Assembly: GCF_012163155.1 (NCBI RefSeq)
Contig: NZ_JAAVUN010000002.1
Location: 169,075-233,074 of the forward strand
Origin: Kocuria subflava
Lineage (GTDB): Bacteria > Actinomycetota > Actinomycetes > Actinomycetales > Micrococcaceae
Length of the DNA: 64,000 nucleotides
Direction of reading: 5' to 3'
In this document: positions 39,891 through 49,091 of the stretch, piece by piece
Numbering within the stretch: the first letter of the stretch is position 1
Layout: each line of letters begins with the position of its first letter
Notes under the pieces: generated by a model
Databases searched by the model: none
What the model saw: only the letters and a program-made list of their open reading frames with translations
What the model was told of the DNA's origin: nothing
Translations under genes and position numbers: made by a program

Positions 39891-40690
39891 ACACGAGCGC
39901 ACGTTCCATCACCACGACGGCGAACCCGCGCACCGCACATCCCGCACCCATGTGGCGCCGGGTCATCAGCCAGACCCGGTATGAGGCCCTGACCATGTTG
40001 CGCAACGGCGAGCAACTCCTGCTGCTGGTGATTCTGCCGGTGATCGCCCTGGTTGCCCTGTCCCGGATGGATCTGTTGGACTCCGTGCTGCCAGCAGGCG
40101 CCAGCCGTCTGGACTACGCCGTGCCAGGAGTTTTGGCGCTCAGCGTGATCTCCAACGCCTTCTCCGGACAGGGGATTCAGACCGGTTTTGATCGTCGATA
40201 CGGCGTGCTGCGTCAGCTGGCCACCACACCTCTGGGGCGCAGTGGTCTGATTGCCGGCAAGCTCGGCGCCATCCTGTTGGTGTTGGCGGCTCAGACCGTG
40301 TTGATCGGCGCGGTTGCATGGTTCATGGGTTGGCACCCCTCCGCGTCCGCACTGCTGGAGGCCGCCCCGTTGTTGGTGTTGGGAGCGGTGGCTTTCACCG
40401 GACTGGGCCTGTTGGCGGCAGGCACCATGCGGGCGGAGGCAACACTGGCCGTGGTCAATCTGTTGTGGGTGTTGTTGGCTGTGGTCGGTGGCACGCTGGC
40501 TCCGGCCTCCGCGCTGCCGGAGTGGCTGGCGCCGCTGATCGGGTTGTTGCCATCGGCTGCCCTGGCTGACGGTCTGCGGCACGTGATGGTGCCTGATGAC
40601 CCCGGTGCTCTGCTGGGGCCAGTTGTTGTCCTGGCGGCATGGGCTGCCATCGCCTGGGCGGCCACTGCGCGTTGGTTCCGCTGGAGCTGA
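39887..40690 (+). CDS. ABC-2 type permease
   Basis: Membrane subunit for the ATPase encoded just upstream, with which it shares an ATGA overlap. 267 residues, six hydrophobic segments, and the ABC-2 features RYGVLRQLATTPLGRSGLIAGKL in the first cytosolic loop region (seen as two shorter motifs RRYGVLRQL-like and TTPLGR) and LLPSAALADGLR near the end. The arrangement is that of a two-component drug or lipid exporter. Confidence 0.88.
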   Translation: MNTSARSITTTANPRTAHPAPMWRRVISQTRYEALTMLRNGEQLLLLVILPVIALVALSRMDLLDSVLPAGASRLDYAVPGVLALSVISNAFSGQGIQTGFDRRYGVLRQLATTPLGRSGLIAGKLGAILLVLAAQTVLIGAVAWFMGWHPSASALLEAAPLLVLGAVAFTGLGLLAAGTMRAEATLAVVNLLWVLLAVVGGTLAPASALPEWLAPLIGLLPSAALADGLRHVMVPDDPGALLGPVVVLAAWAAIAWAATARWFRWS

Positions 40691-40812
40691 CAAGAGCGTT
40701 CCGCTGAGCTGTGCGTACGGTCCCGCCGGAGCTGAGCCCCGATCTCCCAGTGGTGTCCCGGCGTTAGACTGGATCGGCCCTGAAAACCACCACCCTGTAT
40801 GGATGTGACCCC

Positions 40813-41877
40813 GTGAGTTCCGCCCCCGCCCGCACCCCGTCCAGCTCCGGCCAGGCACACCCTGACGGTGGTCCCGGCCCTGAGGGGAAGCCGGAAACGC
40901 TGGGTGAGCGGGCGTCGTCGTTCTTCCTGCGGACCCAGGTGGACGGTTGGGTGCGCCTGACCGCGTGGGCCTCCCTGTTGGCCAACTCCCTGTTGATCCT
41001 CACCGGGGGACTGGTGCGCCTGACCGGCTCCGGTCTGGGCTGCCCCACATGGCCGCGGTGCACGGAAGAATCCTGGACTTCCACCACGGAGATGGGCATT
41101 CACGGTGCCATTGAGTTCGGCAACCGCCTGCTGACGTTCGCCCTGGCCGTGGTGGCCATCCTGGCCTTCCTGGCGGTGTTGAAGATGCGGCGGGAGCGTC
41201 GTGACTTCTTCTTGCTGACCCTGTTCCTGGGCTTGGGCATTCCGCTGCAGGCGGTGGTGGGGGGCATCACGGTACGGACCGGGCTGAACCCGTGGATCGT
41301 GGGCATCCACTTCATGATTTCCGCCGTCATGATCTACCTGGCGGCCACCTACGTGAACCGGGTCCGCCGGGCGAGCCTTCATGACGTCGACCACCGCGAA
41401 CAACCCGGCCAGGCGCAACACGCCCGCGGCGTCATTCGGGGCATGGTAATTGTTATGGGATTGCTCACACTGGTGATCGTCTATCTGGGCACGCTGGTCA
41501 CGGGCACGGGCCCCCACTCCGGCGATGCCGGTGAAGTGGTCCGCCACACCTTTGACGCCGTGATGATCACCCGTGCCCATGCCATTCCCGCGTACCTGTT
41601 GGTGGCACTTGTGCTTGCCGCCCTGGTCATGGGACGCCGCTCCTGGCCACAGCCGGTGTGGCGGGCATACGCGCTGGTGGGGCTCGTGGTGGTGCTGCAG
41701 GCAATGGTGGGTTTCTACCAATACTTCAACGGACTGCCGATTGTGGCGGTCAGCTTGCACCTGGTGGGATCCGCCCTGATGGTCTCCGTGGTGGCCTTTG
41801 CCGTGGAGAAGGCCTTTGCGCTGACTGCTCACCCCGCAGACGTCACCACCAGCTCGGTCACGGACCCCACGCACTGA
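40813..41877 (+). CDS. ctaA: Heme A synthase (COX15/CtaA)
   Basis: Oxidises heme O to heme A in the membrane. The 354-residue protein has eight hydrophobic segments; the heme-ligand His residues are visible in IHGAIEFGNRL, VGIHFMIS, TRAHAIPAYL and VSLHLVGSA. The extracellular Cys pair of CtaA is present in LGCPTWPRCTE. GTG start at 40813; a TAGACT -10 box lies about 43 bases upstream (40765-40770). It pairs functionally with ctaB. Confidence 0.93.
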   Translation: MSSAPARTPSSSGQAHPDGGPGPEGKPETLGERASSFFLRTQVDGWVRLTAWASLLANSLLILTGGLVRLTGSGLGCPTWPRCTEESWTSTTEMGIHGAIEFGNRLLTFALAVVAILAFLAVLKMRRERRDFFLLTLFLGLGIPLQAVVGGITVRTGLNPWIVGIHFMISAVMIYLAATYVNRVRRASLHDVDHREQPGQAQHARGVIRGMVIVMGLLTLVIVYLGTLVTGTGPHSGDAGEVVRHTFDAVMITRAHAIPAYLLVALVLAALVMGRRSWPQPVWRAYALVGLVVVLQAMVGFYQYFNGLPIVAVSLHLVGSALMVSVVAFAVEKAFALTAHPADVTTSSVTDPTH

Positions 41878-41907
41878 GGCGCGCACACCTACTGAGGTGA
41901 GCCTTCC

Positions 41908-41950
41908 TAGTCACCGGGAATGAATTTAGACATACTTTGGTTGTGTAATT
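41908..41950 (+). promoter_or_regulatory. sufR promoter with an imperfect palindrome
   Basis: TAGTCA (41908-41913), 17 bases, CATACT (41931-41936). AATTTAGACA (41923-41932) and TGTGTAATT (41942-41950) form an imperfect palindrome around the -10 box, a possible SufR operator. Confidence 0.45.
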
Positions 41951-41996
41951 TGGCCCCGATGTGGAGCCGACGTGTGACCGTGATGGGAGGCAGCGC

Positions 41997-42749
41997 ATGA
42001 CCGTGGAGCATTCGTCCACCACCGTGAACCAGCCCCAGACGGTTGAGGAATCCACGGAGTCCACCACGCGTTCCCGCGTGCTCAATGCTGTTCTGGAACA
42101 TGGTCCCGTTTCCGCCCGTGACCTTGGCCGCCGCATGGATCTGACCCCGGCAGCCATTCGCCGTCACCTGGATGCCCTGGAGCGGGACCGCTTCATTGAG
42201 GTCACCATGGTGCGCCGCCGGGGTTCGGGTGCTGGTCGCCCGGCCAGGCGCTACGTCGTCGCTCCTGAGGGGCACGAACGCCTGGGCAACGATTACCTGG
42301 GCATTGCCGCTGACGCACTGGATGCCCTGCGCGACCTGGGCGGGGAGCAGGCGCTGCGCGCCTTTGTGGACCAACAGTTCGAACACATGGAACGCCGGTA
42401 CCGTCCCACCGTGGAGGCCGCTGGCGACGACGTCGCAGAACGGCTGGACGTCTTGGTTCGTCTGCTCTCGGCAGATGGGTACGCCGCCTCGGCCAACACC
42501 GTCAAAGTGGGACCCAGCCGCCACCGGGTGCTCTCCGCCCAGCTGTGTCAAGGACACTGCCCGGTGCAGGAGATCGCCACCAAACACCCCGAGTTCTGCG
42601 AGGCAGAGACCCGGATGATCGCCTCCCTGCTGGATGTTGACATCCGCAGGCTTTCCACACTGGCCGCCGGTGCGCACGTGTGCAACACACATGTGCCGCT
42701 GTCCAGGCCACAACAGACTGCGGGACGCACCGGTACGCCGGGTCGCTGA
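41997..42749 (+). CDS. sufR: SufR, iron-sulfur dependent repressor of the suf operon
   Basis: ArsR/DeoR-like winged-helix regulator that holds an Fe-S cluster and represses suf genes when clusters suffice. The 250-residue protein has the HTH near residues 35-60 ([23 protein letters not shown]) broken here into its recognisable halves SARDLGRRM and PAAIRRHL, and the cluster ligands in [11 protein letters not shown] and HPEFCEAE. The ATG at 41997 has GGGAGG upstream; the frame's earlier ATG at 41961 lacks one. sufB follows 67 bases later. Confidence 0.93.
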   Translation: MTVEHSSTTVNQPQTVEESTESTTRSRVLNAVLEHGPVSARDLGRRMDLTPAAIRRHLDALERDRFIEVTMVRRRGSGAGRPARRYVVAPEGHERLGNDYLGIAADALDALRDLGGEQALRAFVDQQFEHMERRYRPTVEAAGDDVAERLDVLVRLLSADGYAASANTVKVGPSRHRVLSAQLCQGHCPVQEIATKHPEFCEAETRMIASLLDVDIRRLSTLAAGAHVCNTHVPLSRPQQTAGRTGTPGR

Positions 42750-42816
42750 CTGCCCATCAACCAGGGCTGACCCCAGCCCGCCTGCACACCGAACTGCTCG
42801 ACACGAGGAGGCCGTC

Positions 42817-44268
42817 ATGACTGACGTGACGAACGCCAATGACACCGTCATTAGCGAAATCTTGGAGAAGAACCCGGAGCTCGAGGGCATCGGCAACTAC
42901 GAATACGGCTGGGCTGACCCTGACGTTGCCGGTGCATCCGCGCGTCGTGGTCTGAGTGAGGAAGTCGTTCGGGACATCTCCGCCAAGAAGAACGAGCCCG
43001 AGTGGATGCTGAACATGCGTCTGAAGGCCCTGAAGTTCTTTGACCGCAAGCCCATGCCCACCTGGGGTGCGGACCTGTCGGAGATCGACTTCGACAACAT
43101 CAAGTACTTCGTGCGCGCCTCGGAAAAGCAGGCGCAGTCCTGGGAGGACCTGCCGGAGGACATCCGCGACACCTACGAGAAGCTGGGCATCCCGGAGGCC
43201 GAGCGCTCCCGACTGGTGGCCGGTGTGGCCGCCCAGTACGAGTCCGAGGTGGTCTATCACCAGATCCGTGAGGACCTGGAGGAGCAGGGCGTGATCTTCA
43301 TGGACACCGACACCGCCCTTCGCGAGCACCCCGAGTTCTTCGAGGAATACTTTGGCACCGTGATCCCGGTCGGTGACAACAAGTTCGCCGCCCTGAACAC
43401 GGCTGTGTGGTCCGGTGGATCATTCGTGTACGTACCCAAGGGCGTTCACGTGGAGATCCCCCTGCAGGCCTACTTCCGCATCAACACGGAGAACATGGGG
43501 CAGTTCGAGCGCACGCTGATCATTGCTGATGAAGGCTCCTACGTGCACTACATCGAGGGCTGCACGGCACCGATCTACAAGACCGACTCCCTGCACTCGG
43601 CCAACGTGGAGATCATCGTCAAGAAGAACGCCCGCGTTCGCTACACCACCATCCAGAACTGGTCCAACAACGTCTACAACCTGGTGACCAAGCGGGCCAT
43701 TGCCCATGAGGGCGCCACCATGGAGTGGATCGACGGCAACATCGGTTCCAAGGTCACCCAGAAGTACCCGGCCGTCTACATGACCGGCGAGCACGCCAAG
43801 GGTGAGACCCTCTCCATCGCCTTTGCCGGTGAGGGTCAGCACCAGGACACCGGTTCCAAGATGGTGCACGTGGCCCCCAACACCTCATCCTCGATCGTCT
43901 CCAAGTCCGTGGCCCGTAACGGTGGCCGCGCGGCCTACCGCGGTCTGGTTCAGGTTCGGGAAGGCGCTCACAACGCCAAGTCCAACGTGGTGTGCGACGC
44001 CCTGCTGGTGGACACCATTTCCCGGTCGGACACCTACCCGTACGTGGACATCCGTGAGGACGACGTCTCCATGGGGCACGAGGCCACCGTTTCCCGCGTC
44101 TCCGAGGAGCAGCTGTTCTACCTCATGCAGCGCGGCATTGCGGAGGAAGAGGCCATGGCCATGATCGTGCGCGGATTCGTGGAGCCCATTGCCCGCGAAC
44201 TGCCCATGGAATACGCACTTGAACTCAACCGCTTGATCGAACTGCAGATGGAGGGCTCCGTTGGCTGA
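42817..44268 (+). CDS. sufB: Fe-S cluster assembly protein SufB
   Basis: Scaffold subunit of the SufBCD complex on which Fe-S clusters are built. The 483-residue protein is close to the family: [18 protein letters not shown], the cluster-building Cys region YIEGCTAP near residue 249, and [22 protein letters not shown] near the end. ATG with CGAGGAGG seven bases upstream; the frame extends further 5' without support. It overlaps sufD by 8 bases. Confidence 0.96.
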   Translation: MTDVTNANDTVISEILEKNPELEGIGNYEYGWADPDVAGASARRGLSEEVVRDISAKKNEPEWMLNMRLKALKFFDRKPMPTWGADLSEIDFDNIKYFVRASEKQAQSWEDLPEDIRDTYEKLGIPEAERSRLVAGVAAQYESEVVYHQIREDLEEQGVIFMDTDTALREHPEFFEEYFGTVIPVGDNKFAALNTAVWSGGSFVYVPKGVHVEIPLQAYFRINTENMGQFERTLIIADEGSYVHYIEGCTAPIYKTDSLHSANVEIIVKKNARVRYTTIQNWSNNVYNLVTKRAIAHEGATMEWIDGNIGSKVTQKYPAVYMTGEHAKGETLSIAFAGEGQHQDTGSKMVHVAPNTSSSIVSKSVARNGGRAAYRGLVQVREGAHNAKSNVVCDALLVDTISRSDTYPYVDIREDDVSMGHEATVSRVSEEQLFYLMQRGIAEEEAMAMIVRGFVEPIARELPMEYALELNRLIELQMEGSVG

Positions 44269-45586
44269 CACGTCCAACACCACCACGCGACCCGCACCCG
44301 GGGCCGATGTGACCACCGCCGAAGACGACGTCGTTGCCGGGGTGCGTACCGATGAGGCCCGAGTGGCCATTCCTGGGATGACCCAGGAGGGCGAGAAGCT
44401 CGCCACGGAGCACACCGCAGGTGATGACAGCGAGGTTGAGGTCACCATCCGGCGCGACCCCAAGAAGCCGGCAGGAAACTCCCGTGCGGAGCGCACCGCC
44501 TCCTACGACCTTGCCGATTTTCCCGAGCTCACGGGCCGTGAAGAGGACTTCCGCTTCACCCCGCTGAAGCGTCTCAACGGGCTGCACACCTCCGACCTCA
44601 CCGGTGAGGCACCGTCCGTGACGGTGTCCGGCACGGATCTGGTGACCGTGGAAACCGTGGGTCGCGACGACGCCCGCGTGGGTTCCGCCGGCATCCCGGA
44701 GGACCGCTTGTCCGCGAATGCCTGGGCGCACTTCTCCCAGGCCACCGTGGTGACCATCCCGCAGGAGGTCGAGGTCGATCAGACCATCTCCGTGGAGATC
44801 AAGGGCACCCACACGGATCCGGCAGCCCAGCACGTGATCATCGACGCCAAGCCGTTCTCCAAGGCACGCGTGGTGCTGCACCACAGCGGCACTGCCGTGG
44901 TGAGCCAGAACGTAGAGTTCACGGTGGGGGATTCGGCCAACCTGACCGTGGTCTCCCTGCAGGAATGGCAGGATGCGGGCACCGCCCACGCCTCCGCCCA
45001 GCACGCCAAGCTGGGCCGGGACGCCCGGTTCAAGCACGTGTGCGTGAGCCTGGGCGGCGACACCGTCCGCGTCACCCCGTCCGTGCGCTACACCGCACCC
45101 GGCGGTGAGGTGGAGATGTACGGCCTGACCTTTGTGGATGACGGCCAGCACCTGGAATCACGCCTGTTCGTGGATCACTCTCAGCCCAACTGCGTGTCCC
45201 GGGTGACCTACAAGTCCGCCCTGCAGGGCCGCGCAGCCCACGGTGTGTGGGTGGGTGACGTGCTGATCCGCCCCGAGGCCGAAGGCACAGACACCTACGA
45301 GCTGAACCGCAACCTGATCCTCAACGACGGTCCGCGCATGGACTCGATCCCCAACCTGGAGATCGAAACCGGCCTGATCGCAGGTGCCGGTCACGCCTCC
45401 ACCACCGGCCAGTTGGACGCCGAACACCTCTACTACCTGATGTCCCGCGGCATCCCGGAGGTGGAAGCCCGCCGCCTGGTGGTTCGGGGCTTCCTGTTCG
45501 AGATCCTTCAGCAGATCGAGGACGAAGGCATTGAGGCCCGCCTGCGCGAGGTCGTTGAAGCCGAACTGTCCAACGCCGACCACTGA
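44261..45586 (+). CDS. sufD: Fe-S cluster assembly protein SufD
   Basis: Partner of SufB in the SufBCD scaffold. The 441-residue protein has a variable, acidic N-terminus and the conserved beta-helix core, ending in the family segment [22 protein letters not shown] that mirrors SufB. TTG start inside the sufB end, with GGAGGG upstream, so it is coupled to sufB. Confidence 0.94.
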   Translation: MADTSNTTTRPAPGADVTTAEDDVVAGVRTDEARVAIPGMTQEGEKLATEHTAGDDSEVEVTIRRDPKKPAGNSRAERTASYDLADFPELTGREEDFRFTPLKRLNGLHTSDLTGEAPSVTVSGTDLVTVETVGRDDARVGSAGIPEDRLSANAWAHFSQATVVTIPQEVEVDQTISVEIKGTHTDPAAQHVIIDAKPFSKARVVLHHSGTAVVSQNVEFTVGDSANLTVVSLQEWQDAGTAHASAQHAKLGRDARFKHVCVSLGGDTVRVTPSVRYTAPGGEVEMYGLTFVDDGQHLESRLFVDHSQPNCVSRVTYKSALQGRAAHGVWVGDVLIRPEAEGTDTYELNRNLILNDGPRMDSIPNLEIETGLIAGAGHASTTGQLDAEHLYYLMSRGIPEVEARRLVVRGFLFEILQQIEDEGIEARLREVVEAELSNADH

Positions 45587-45629
45587 GCCCGGCCCACCAC
45601 ACATTTTTCACAGAACTTCAGGAGAGACA

Positions 45630-46391
45630 TTGAGCACTCTGGAAATCAAAGATCTGAACGCATCCGTGCTGCTGGACGAGGACAACAGCAAGCAGATCCT
45701 CAAGGGCGTCAACATCACCATCAACTCAGGTGAAGTCCACGCCATTATGGGCCCCAACGGCTCCGGCAAGTCCACCCTGGCCTCCACCATTGCAGGTCAC
45801 CCCAAGTTCCGCGTGGACTCCGGCTCCGTGCGGCTGGACGGGGAGGACGTCCTGGAGATGTCCGTGGACGAGCGCGCACGCGCCGGACTGTTCCTGGCCA
45901 TGCAGTACCCCGTGGAAATCCCCGGCGTGACCACCTCCAACTTCCTGCGCTCCGCCAAGACCGCAGTGGACGGGGAAGCTCCCTCCCTGCGCACCTGGAC
46001 CAAGGACGTCAAGGCCGTTGCCGACCGCTTGAAGATGGATCCCACCATGATTCAGCGCAACGTCAACGAGGGCTTCTCCGGCGGTGAGAAGAAGCGCATG
46101 GAGATCATGCAGCTGGAACTGCTCAAGCCAAAGATGGCACTGCTGGATGAGACTGACTCCGGTCTGGACGTGGATGCCCTGCGTGTGGTCTCCGAAGGCG
46201 TGAACCGCGCCAAGGAGGAAAACAACCTTGGCGTCATGCTGATCACCCACTACAACCGCATCCTGCGCTACATCAAGCCCGACTACGTCCACGTCTTCAA
46301 CGACGGCCGGATCGTGGAGCAGGGCGGCCCCGAGCTGGCTTTGCAGCTGGAAGAAGAGGGCTACGACAACTACGTCGCAGCCGCTCGCTGA
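45630..46391 (+). CDS. sufC: Fe-S cluster assembly ATPase SufC
   Basis: ABC-type ATPase that drives SufBCD. The 253-residue protein has Walker A GPNGSGKST near residue 36, the SufC-type signature FSGGEKKRMEIMQ near 150, Walker B MALLDETDSGLD and the switch His in ITHYNRIL. TTG start at 45630 with CAGGAGAG upstream. Next is sufT; sufS and sufU, which often follow sufC in actinobacteria, are absent here. Confidence 0.95.
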   Translation: MSTLEIKDLNASVLLDEDNSKQILKGVNITINSGEVHAIMGPNGSGKSTLASTIAGHPKFRVDSGSVRLDGEDVLEMSVDERARAGLFLAMQYPVEIPGVTTSNFLRSAKTAVDGEAPSLRTWTKDVKAVADRLKMDPTMIQRNVNEGFSGGEKKRMEIMQLELLKPKMALLDETDSGLDVDALRVVSEGVNRAKEENNLGVMLITHYNRILRYIKPDYVHVFNDGRIVEQGGPELALQLEEEGYDNYVAAAR

Positions 46392-46422
46392 TCCATCAGC
46401 CCGTTGCCTGGAAGGAGACGTC

Positions 46423-46761
46423 ATGACTGAGACCGCAGAAGTTCCCGCAGGGGCGCCGTCGATCGACGAGGTCGAGGAAGCGCTCAAGAACGTGATCGAC
46501 CCCGAACTGGGCGTCAACATTGTGGACCTGGGCCTGCTCTACGGGGCCTCCTACATGGAGGACGGGGCCCTGAAGCTGGACATGACCTTGACCACGGCAG
46601 CCTGCCCGCTGCAGGACGTGATCGAGGAGCAGGTGGAGCAGAACGTTGGTCCCATGGTTGACGAGTGGCACGTCAACTGGGTCTGGATGCCGCCGTGGGG
46701 CATGGAACGCATCACGGAGGACGGACGGGATCAGATGAGGGCTTTGGGCTTCAACATCTGA
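46423..46761 (+). CDS. Metal-sulfur cluster assembly factor (SufT/DUF59, MIP18 family)
   Basis: Accessory protein for Fe-S cluster maturation. The 112-residue protein is a single MIP18/DUF59 domain: DPELGVNIVDLGLLY near residue 27 and the reactive-Cys motif TTAACPL near 62. Last gene of the suf operon, ATG with GGAAGGAG upstream. The hairpin at 46814-46882 follows and probably terminates the operon. Confidence 0.92.
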   Translation: MTETAEVPAGAPSIDEVEEALKNVIDPELGVNIVDLGLLYGASYMEDGALKLDMTLTTAACPLQDVIEEQVEQNVGPMVDEWHVNWVWMPPWGMERITEDGRDQMRALGFNI

Positions 46762-46804
46762 TCTCGGCGCGGTCGTCAGGCCCAACCGGTCTTACCCGGC
46801 CCGC

Positions 46805-46894
46805 ACGCCCCATACTGCCGAACGTTGCGAGTTCGTTCGATTCCACCCGTTGGAATCGAACGAACTCGCAACGTTCGGCAGTTCTGATTCAGGG
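46805..46894. repeat. 90-base repeat, copy A, with a perfect 31-bp hairpin
   Basis: Identical over 90 bases to copy B at 47600-47689. Inside it, 46814-46844 and 46852-46882 are perfect 31-bp inverted repeats with a 7-base loop. It lies between the suf operon and the toxin-antitoxin pair and can act as suf terminator. Confidence 0.95.
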
Positions 46895-46925
46895 ATGGGG
46901 CGCTGCCCGCTATAACACCAATGGT

Positions 46926-47264
46926 ATGTTTGCTGGCATGTGGACCGTTGCCGACCACCCTGACGCCGAACGTGAGTACGCCAAACTCGACGCTCGCGAG
47001 GCCGTGGCTGTGGACAACGCCATTGCGAAACTCAAACAGTCTGGACCGGGGCTTCCCTTTCCGCACTCCAGCGCAGTGAAGGGCGCCACAAAGCTGCGCG
47101 AACTCCGGCCCCGCGGTGGCCGAAGCCTTACTCGAGCCTTGTATCGGCGGATTGGGGACGTGTTCGTCATCGGGGCCTACGGGCCGGAAGCCCAGCACGA
47201 CTCCAAGGGATTTGACCGAGCTTGCCGCGCCGCAGAGGAACGCCTGAACCAGATCGAAGAATGA
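46926..47264 (+). CDS. HigB/RelE-like toxin (phage Gp49-type, DUF891)
   Basis: Predicted mRNA-cleaving toxin of the HigB (phage Gp49-like) branch of the RelE/ParE superfamily. The 112-residue protein shows the family pattern: an N-terminal helix pair, GPGLPFPHSSAVKG, then the core strands LRELRPRGGRSLTRALYRR, read as LRELR...R.LYRR, and IGDVFVIGAY, ending in a helix (DRACRAAEERL). The toxin is first and the antitoxin second, the higBA order. Two starts are possible, ATG 46926 or 46938; a TATAAC box lies at 46911. Together with its antitoxin it is bracketed by identical 90-base repeats, suggesting acquisition as a cassette. Confidence 0.82.
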   Translation: MFAGMWTVADHPDAEREYAKLDAREAVAVDNAIAKLKQSGPGLPFPHSSAVKGATKLRELRPRGGRSLTRALYRRIGDVFVIGAYGPEAQHDSKGFDRACRAAEERLNQIEE

Positions 47265-47275
47265 AGGTGATGACC

Positions 47276-47596
47276 ATGAAGCTCTCCGAGTTGAAGAGTC
47301 ACGATCAGATCGCTGACGGGCGCCGGGAAGCCGACCCTGAGTACGCTGCTGAGGCCGATCGACTTGAACTGGCAGACGCGGTCAGTCGAGCGGTGGTCCG
47401 CTACCGCAGCGAGCACAACCTCACGCAGACGGCGTTCGGAAACAATTTCGGTTGGAAGCAGCCCCACGTAGCTCGGTTGGAACGAGGGGACGTCACACCA
47501 TCGATCGAGACTTTGCAGCGACTGGCGCGTGCGGGGGTGGTTGAAGTTCACATCGAGCAGGAACGGACCTACGTTCAGGAGCTGGCCTCCGCATAA
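47276..47596 (+). CDS. HigA-like antitoxin, XRE-type HTH
   Basis: Predicted antitoxin and autorepressor of the toxin encoded just upstream. The 106-residue protein has a helical N-terminal half and a Cro/XRE helix-turn-helix at about residues 46-82 (NLTQTAFGNNFGWKQPHVARLERG, seen as TQTAFGNNFG and QPHVARLERG, then PSIETLQRLA). ATG 47276 has AAGG eight bases upstream; an ATG at 47261 overlapping the toxin stop (ATGA) is the alternative. It uses several CGA codons that the suf genes hardly use. Repeat copy B begins 4 bases after its stop. Confidence 0.82.
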   Translation: MKLSELKSHDQIADGRREADPEYAAEADRLELADAVSRAVVRYRSEHNLTQTAFGNNFGWKQPHVARLERGDVTPSIETLQRLARAGVVEVHIEQERTYVQELASA

Positions 47597-47599
47597 GGT

Positions 47600-47689
47600 A
47601 CGCCCCATACTGCCGAACGTTGCGAGTTCGTTCGATTCCACCCGTTGGAATCGAACGAACTCGCAACGTTCGGCAGTTCTGATTCAGGG
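47600..47689. repeat. 90-base repeat, copy B, with a perfect 31-bp hairpin
   Basis: Identical to copy A (46805-46894). The hairpin arms are 47609-47639 and 47647-47677. It lies between the antitoxin and the convergent CatC-like gene, so it can terminate both. Confidence 0.95.
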
Positions 47690-47700
47690 GTGGTGGGACC

Positions 47701-47976
47701 TCAGATGGCGTTGGGGTGCGTGGCCAGGGCCGTGGTCTCGATGCTCATGTACGGGAACATGGGGAATCCGGAGAGGATCTCATGCAGACGCTGGTTGGAC
47801 TCCACCTCAAAGATGGAGACGTTGGCGTACTTTCCCACCACCCGGTAGATGGCCTCGAACTCACCTGAACGTTGCAGGGCCTGGGAGTACTCCTTCTCCT
47901 CAGCCTGCTTCTGGGCCACCTCCTCCGGGCTCATGGACTCGGGAAAGGTGACCTGCATCTGGCACAAGAACTTCAT
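47701..47976 (-). CDS. Muconolactone delta-isomerase family protein (CatC-like)
   Basis: A 91-residue protein that fits muconolactone isomerase, the beta-ketoadipate pathway enzyme, along its whole length: MKFLCQMQVTFPESM at the start, EKEYSQALQRSGEFEAIYRVVG, YANVSIFEVES, and FPMFPYMSIETTALATHP at the end. The ATG at 47976 has AGGAAG upstream. No other cat or pca genes are in the window, so the true substrate is open; an aromatic-acid-type MFS gene lies 3.5 kb away. Confidence 0.8.
   Translation of the reverse strand: MKFLCQMQVTFPESMSPEEVAQKQAEEKEYSQALQRSGEFEAIYRVVGKYANVSIFEVESNQRLHEILSGFPMFPYMSIETTALATHPNAI
47947..47952. other. No separate feature resolved at the 5' end of the CatC-like gene
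   Basis: The 25 bases between this gene and the metallopeptidase gene hold only the AGGAAG ribosome binding site; no promoter is evident, so the two minus-strand genes are probably co-transcribed. Confidence 0.3.
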
Positions 47977-48001
47977 GTGGTGTCTTCCTATCGTTGGGTT
48001 G

Positions 48002-48940
48002 TCAGCGGATGCTGCCAGGATCATCCAGGTCAGTGGCGTTGAAGGTGTCGCACTGGCCGATGTCCCCGGTCCGGTAGCCGTTCATGAACCAGGCCATGCG
48101 CTGCTCGGAGGTGCCGTGGGTGAAGGCCTCCGGGTTCACACGCCCAGACGTGGTCTGCTGAATGTGGTCATCACCGATGGAGGCTGCGGTGGACATGGCC
48201 GCACGCAGGTCGTCCTCCGTGATGTCGTTGAGCACCACCGCACCGGTGAAGTCGTCGCTGGAGGCTCGGTTGGCCCACAGTCCGGCGTAGCAGTCGGCCT
48301 GCAGTTCCACTCGAACGGCACCTGAATCCGACCCCTGACGGGAGCTGGCGGCAGAGCCCAAGTAGCCCAGTTGGTACTGGATGTGGTGGGCGAACTCGTG
48401 TGCCACCACGTATTCCTCGGCCAAGGGTCCGCCTTGGGCGCCAAAGTCGGTCTGCAACGTGGCGAAGAACGAATCATCCAGGTAGACCGTCTGGTTGGAC
48501 GGGCAGTAGAACGGACCCGTTGCAGAGGAGGCCGTACCGCAGGGGGAGTACTCGGAGCCGGAGAACAGCACCAGACCCGGCATGTTGTACTGCACGCCGG
48601 TGGACTCCGGGAGGTAGGTGGCCCACATGGCATCCAGGCTGTTGGCGGTGGCCACCACACGGCAGTCCGTGTGCTGATTGGCATCTGCACCGGTTTGGCA
48701 CTTCTGCGCCAACTCGTCCTGAGCTTGAGCCGCGTTGCCGGATCCCGTGGAGTATTCCGAGTAGTTGCCCTGGTTGACGGCATTGTCCAAGCCACCCAGC
48801 ATGGGCTGGCCGAACAGCAGCCCCAGAACAATGGTCAGGATCAGGCCACCACCCACCATGACGCCGCGGCCACCGCCACCCCCACGTCCGCCGGTCTGCA
48901 CGCGGGACGTGTCCAGACGGGACCCCTGATTGAAAGTCAT
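48002..48940 (-). CDS. YpfJ-type neutral zinc metallopeptidase
   Basis: Membrane-anchored predicted metallopeptidase of the YpfJ (neutral zinc metallopeptidase) family. The 312-residue protein has a Gly-rich basic N-terminus, one membrane segment at about residues 28-47, and the zinc site HEFAHH near residue 180 with the downstream RVELQADCYAGLW motif that supplies the third ligand. Extracytoplasmic Cys residues (CGTASS..FYC, CQTG..DCR) could form disulfides. The ATG at 48940 follows TAGGAT after six bases, a leaderless pattern. Confidence 0.88.
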   Translation of the reverse strand: MTFNQGSRLDTSRVQTGGRGGGGGRGVMVGGGLILTIVLGLLFGQPMLGGLDNAVNQGNYSEYSTGSGNAAQAQDELAQKCQTGADANQHTDCRVVATANSLDAMWATYLPESTGVQYNMPGLVLFSGSEYSPCGTASSATGPFYCPSNQTVYLDDSFFATLQTDFGAQGGPLAEEYVVAHEFAHHIQYQLGYLGSAASSRQGSDSGAVRVELQADCYAGLWANRASSDDFTGAVVLNDITEDDLRAAMSTAASIGDDHIQQTTSGRVNPEAFTHGTSEQRMAWFMNGYRTGDIGQCDTFNATDLDDPGSIR

Positions 48941-48946
48941 GTGTGC

Positions 48947-48952
48947 ATCCTA
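48947..48952 (-). promoter_or_regulatory. -10 box of a probable leaderless metallopeptidase promoter
   Basis: Minus strand TAGGAT, six bases, ATG at 48940. Confidence 0.5.
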
Positions 48953-49091
48953 ATGTGAGCTGAGCCCCACAGCCCGTCAGGCGCAGCCGCCAATGCTCGC
49001 CGGGATCAGCCTCCGGTACAGCCCAGGTGCAGCCAGCACTAAAGGCAAGGTGCCATCGCCGGAACCATGCCAGCTGAGCCCACCGGACACG

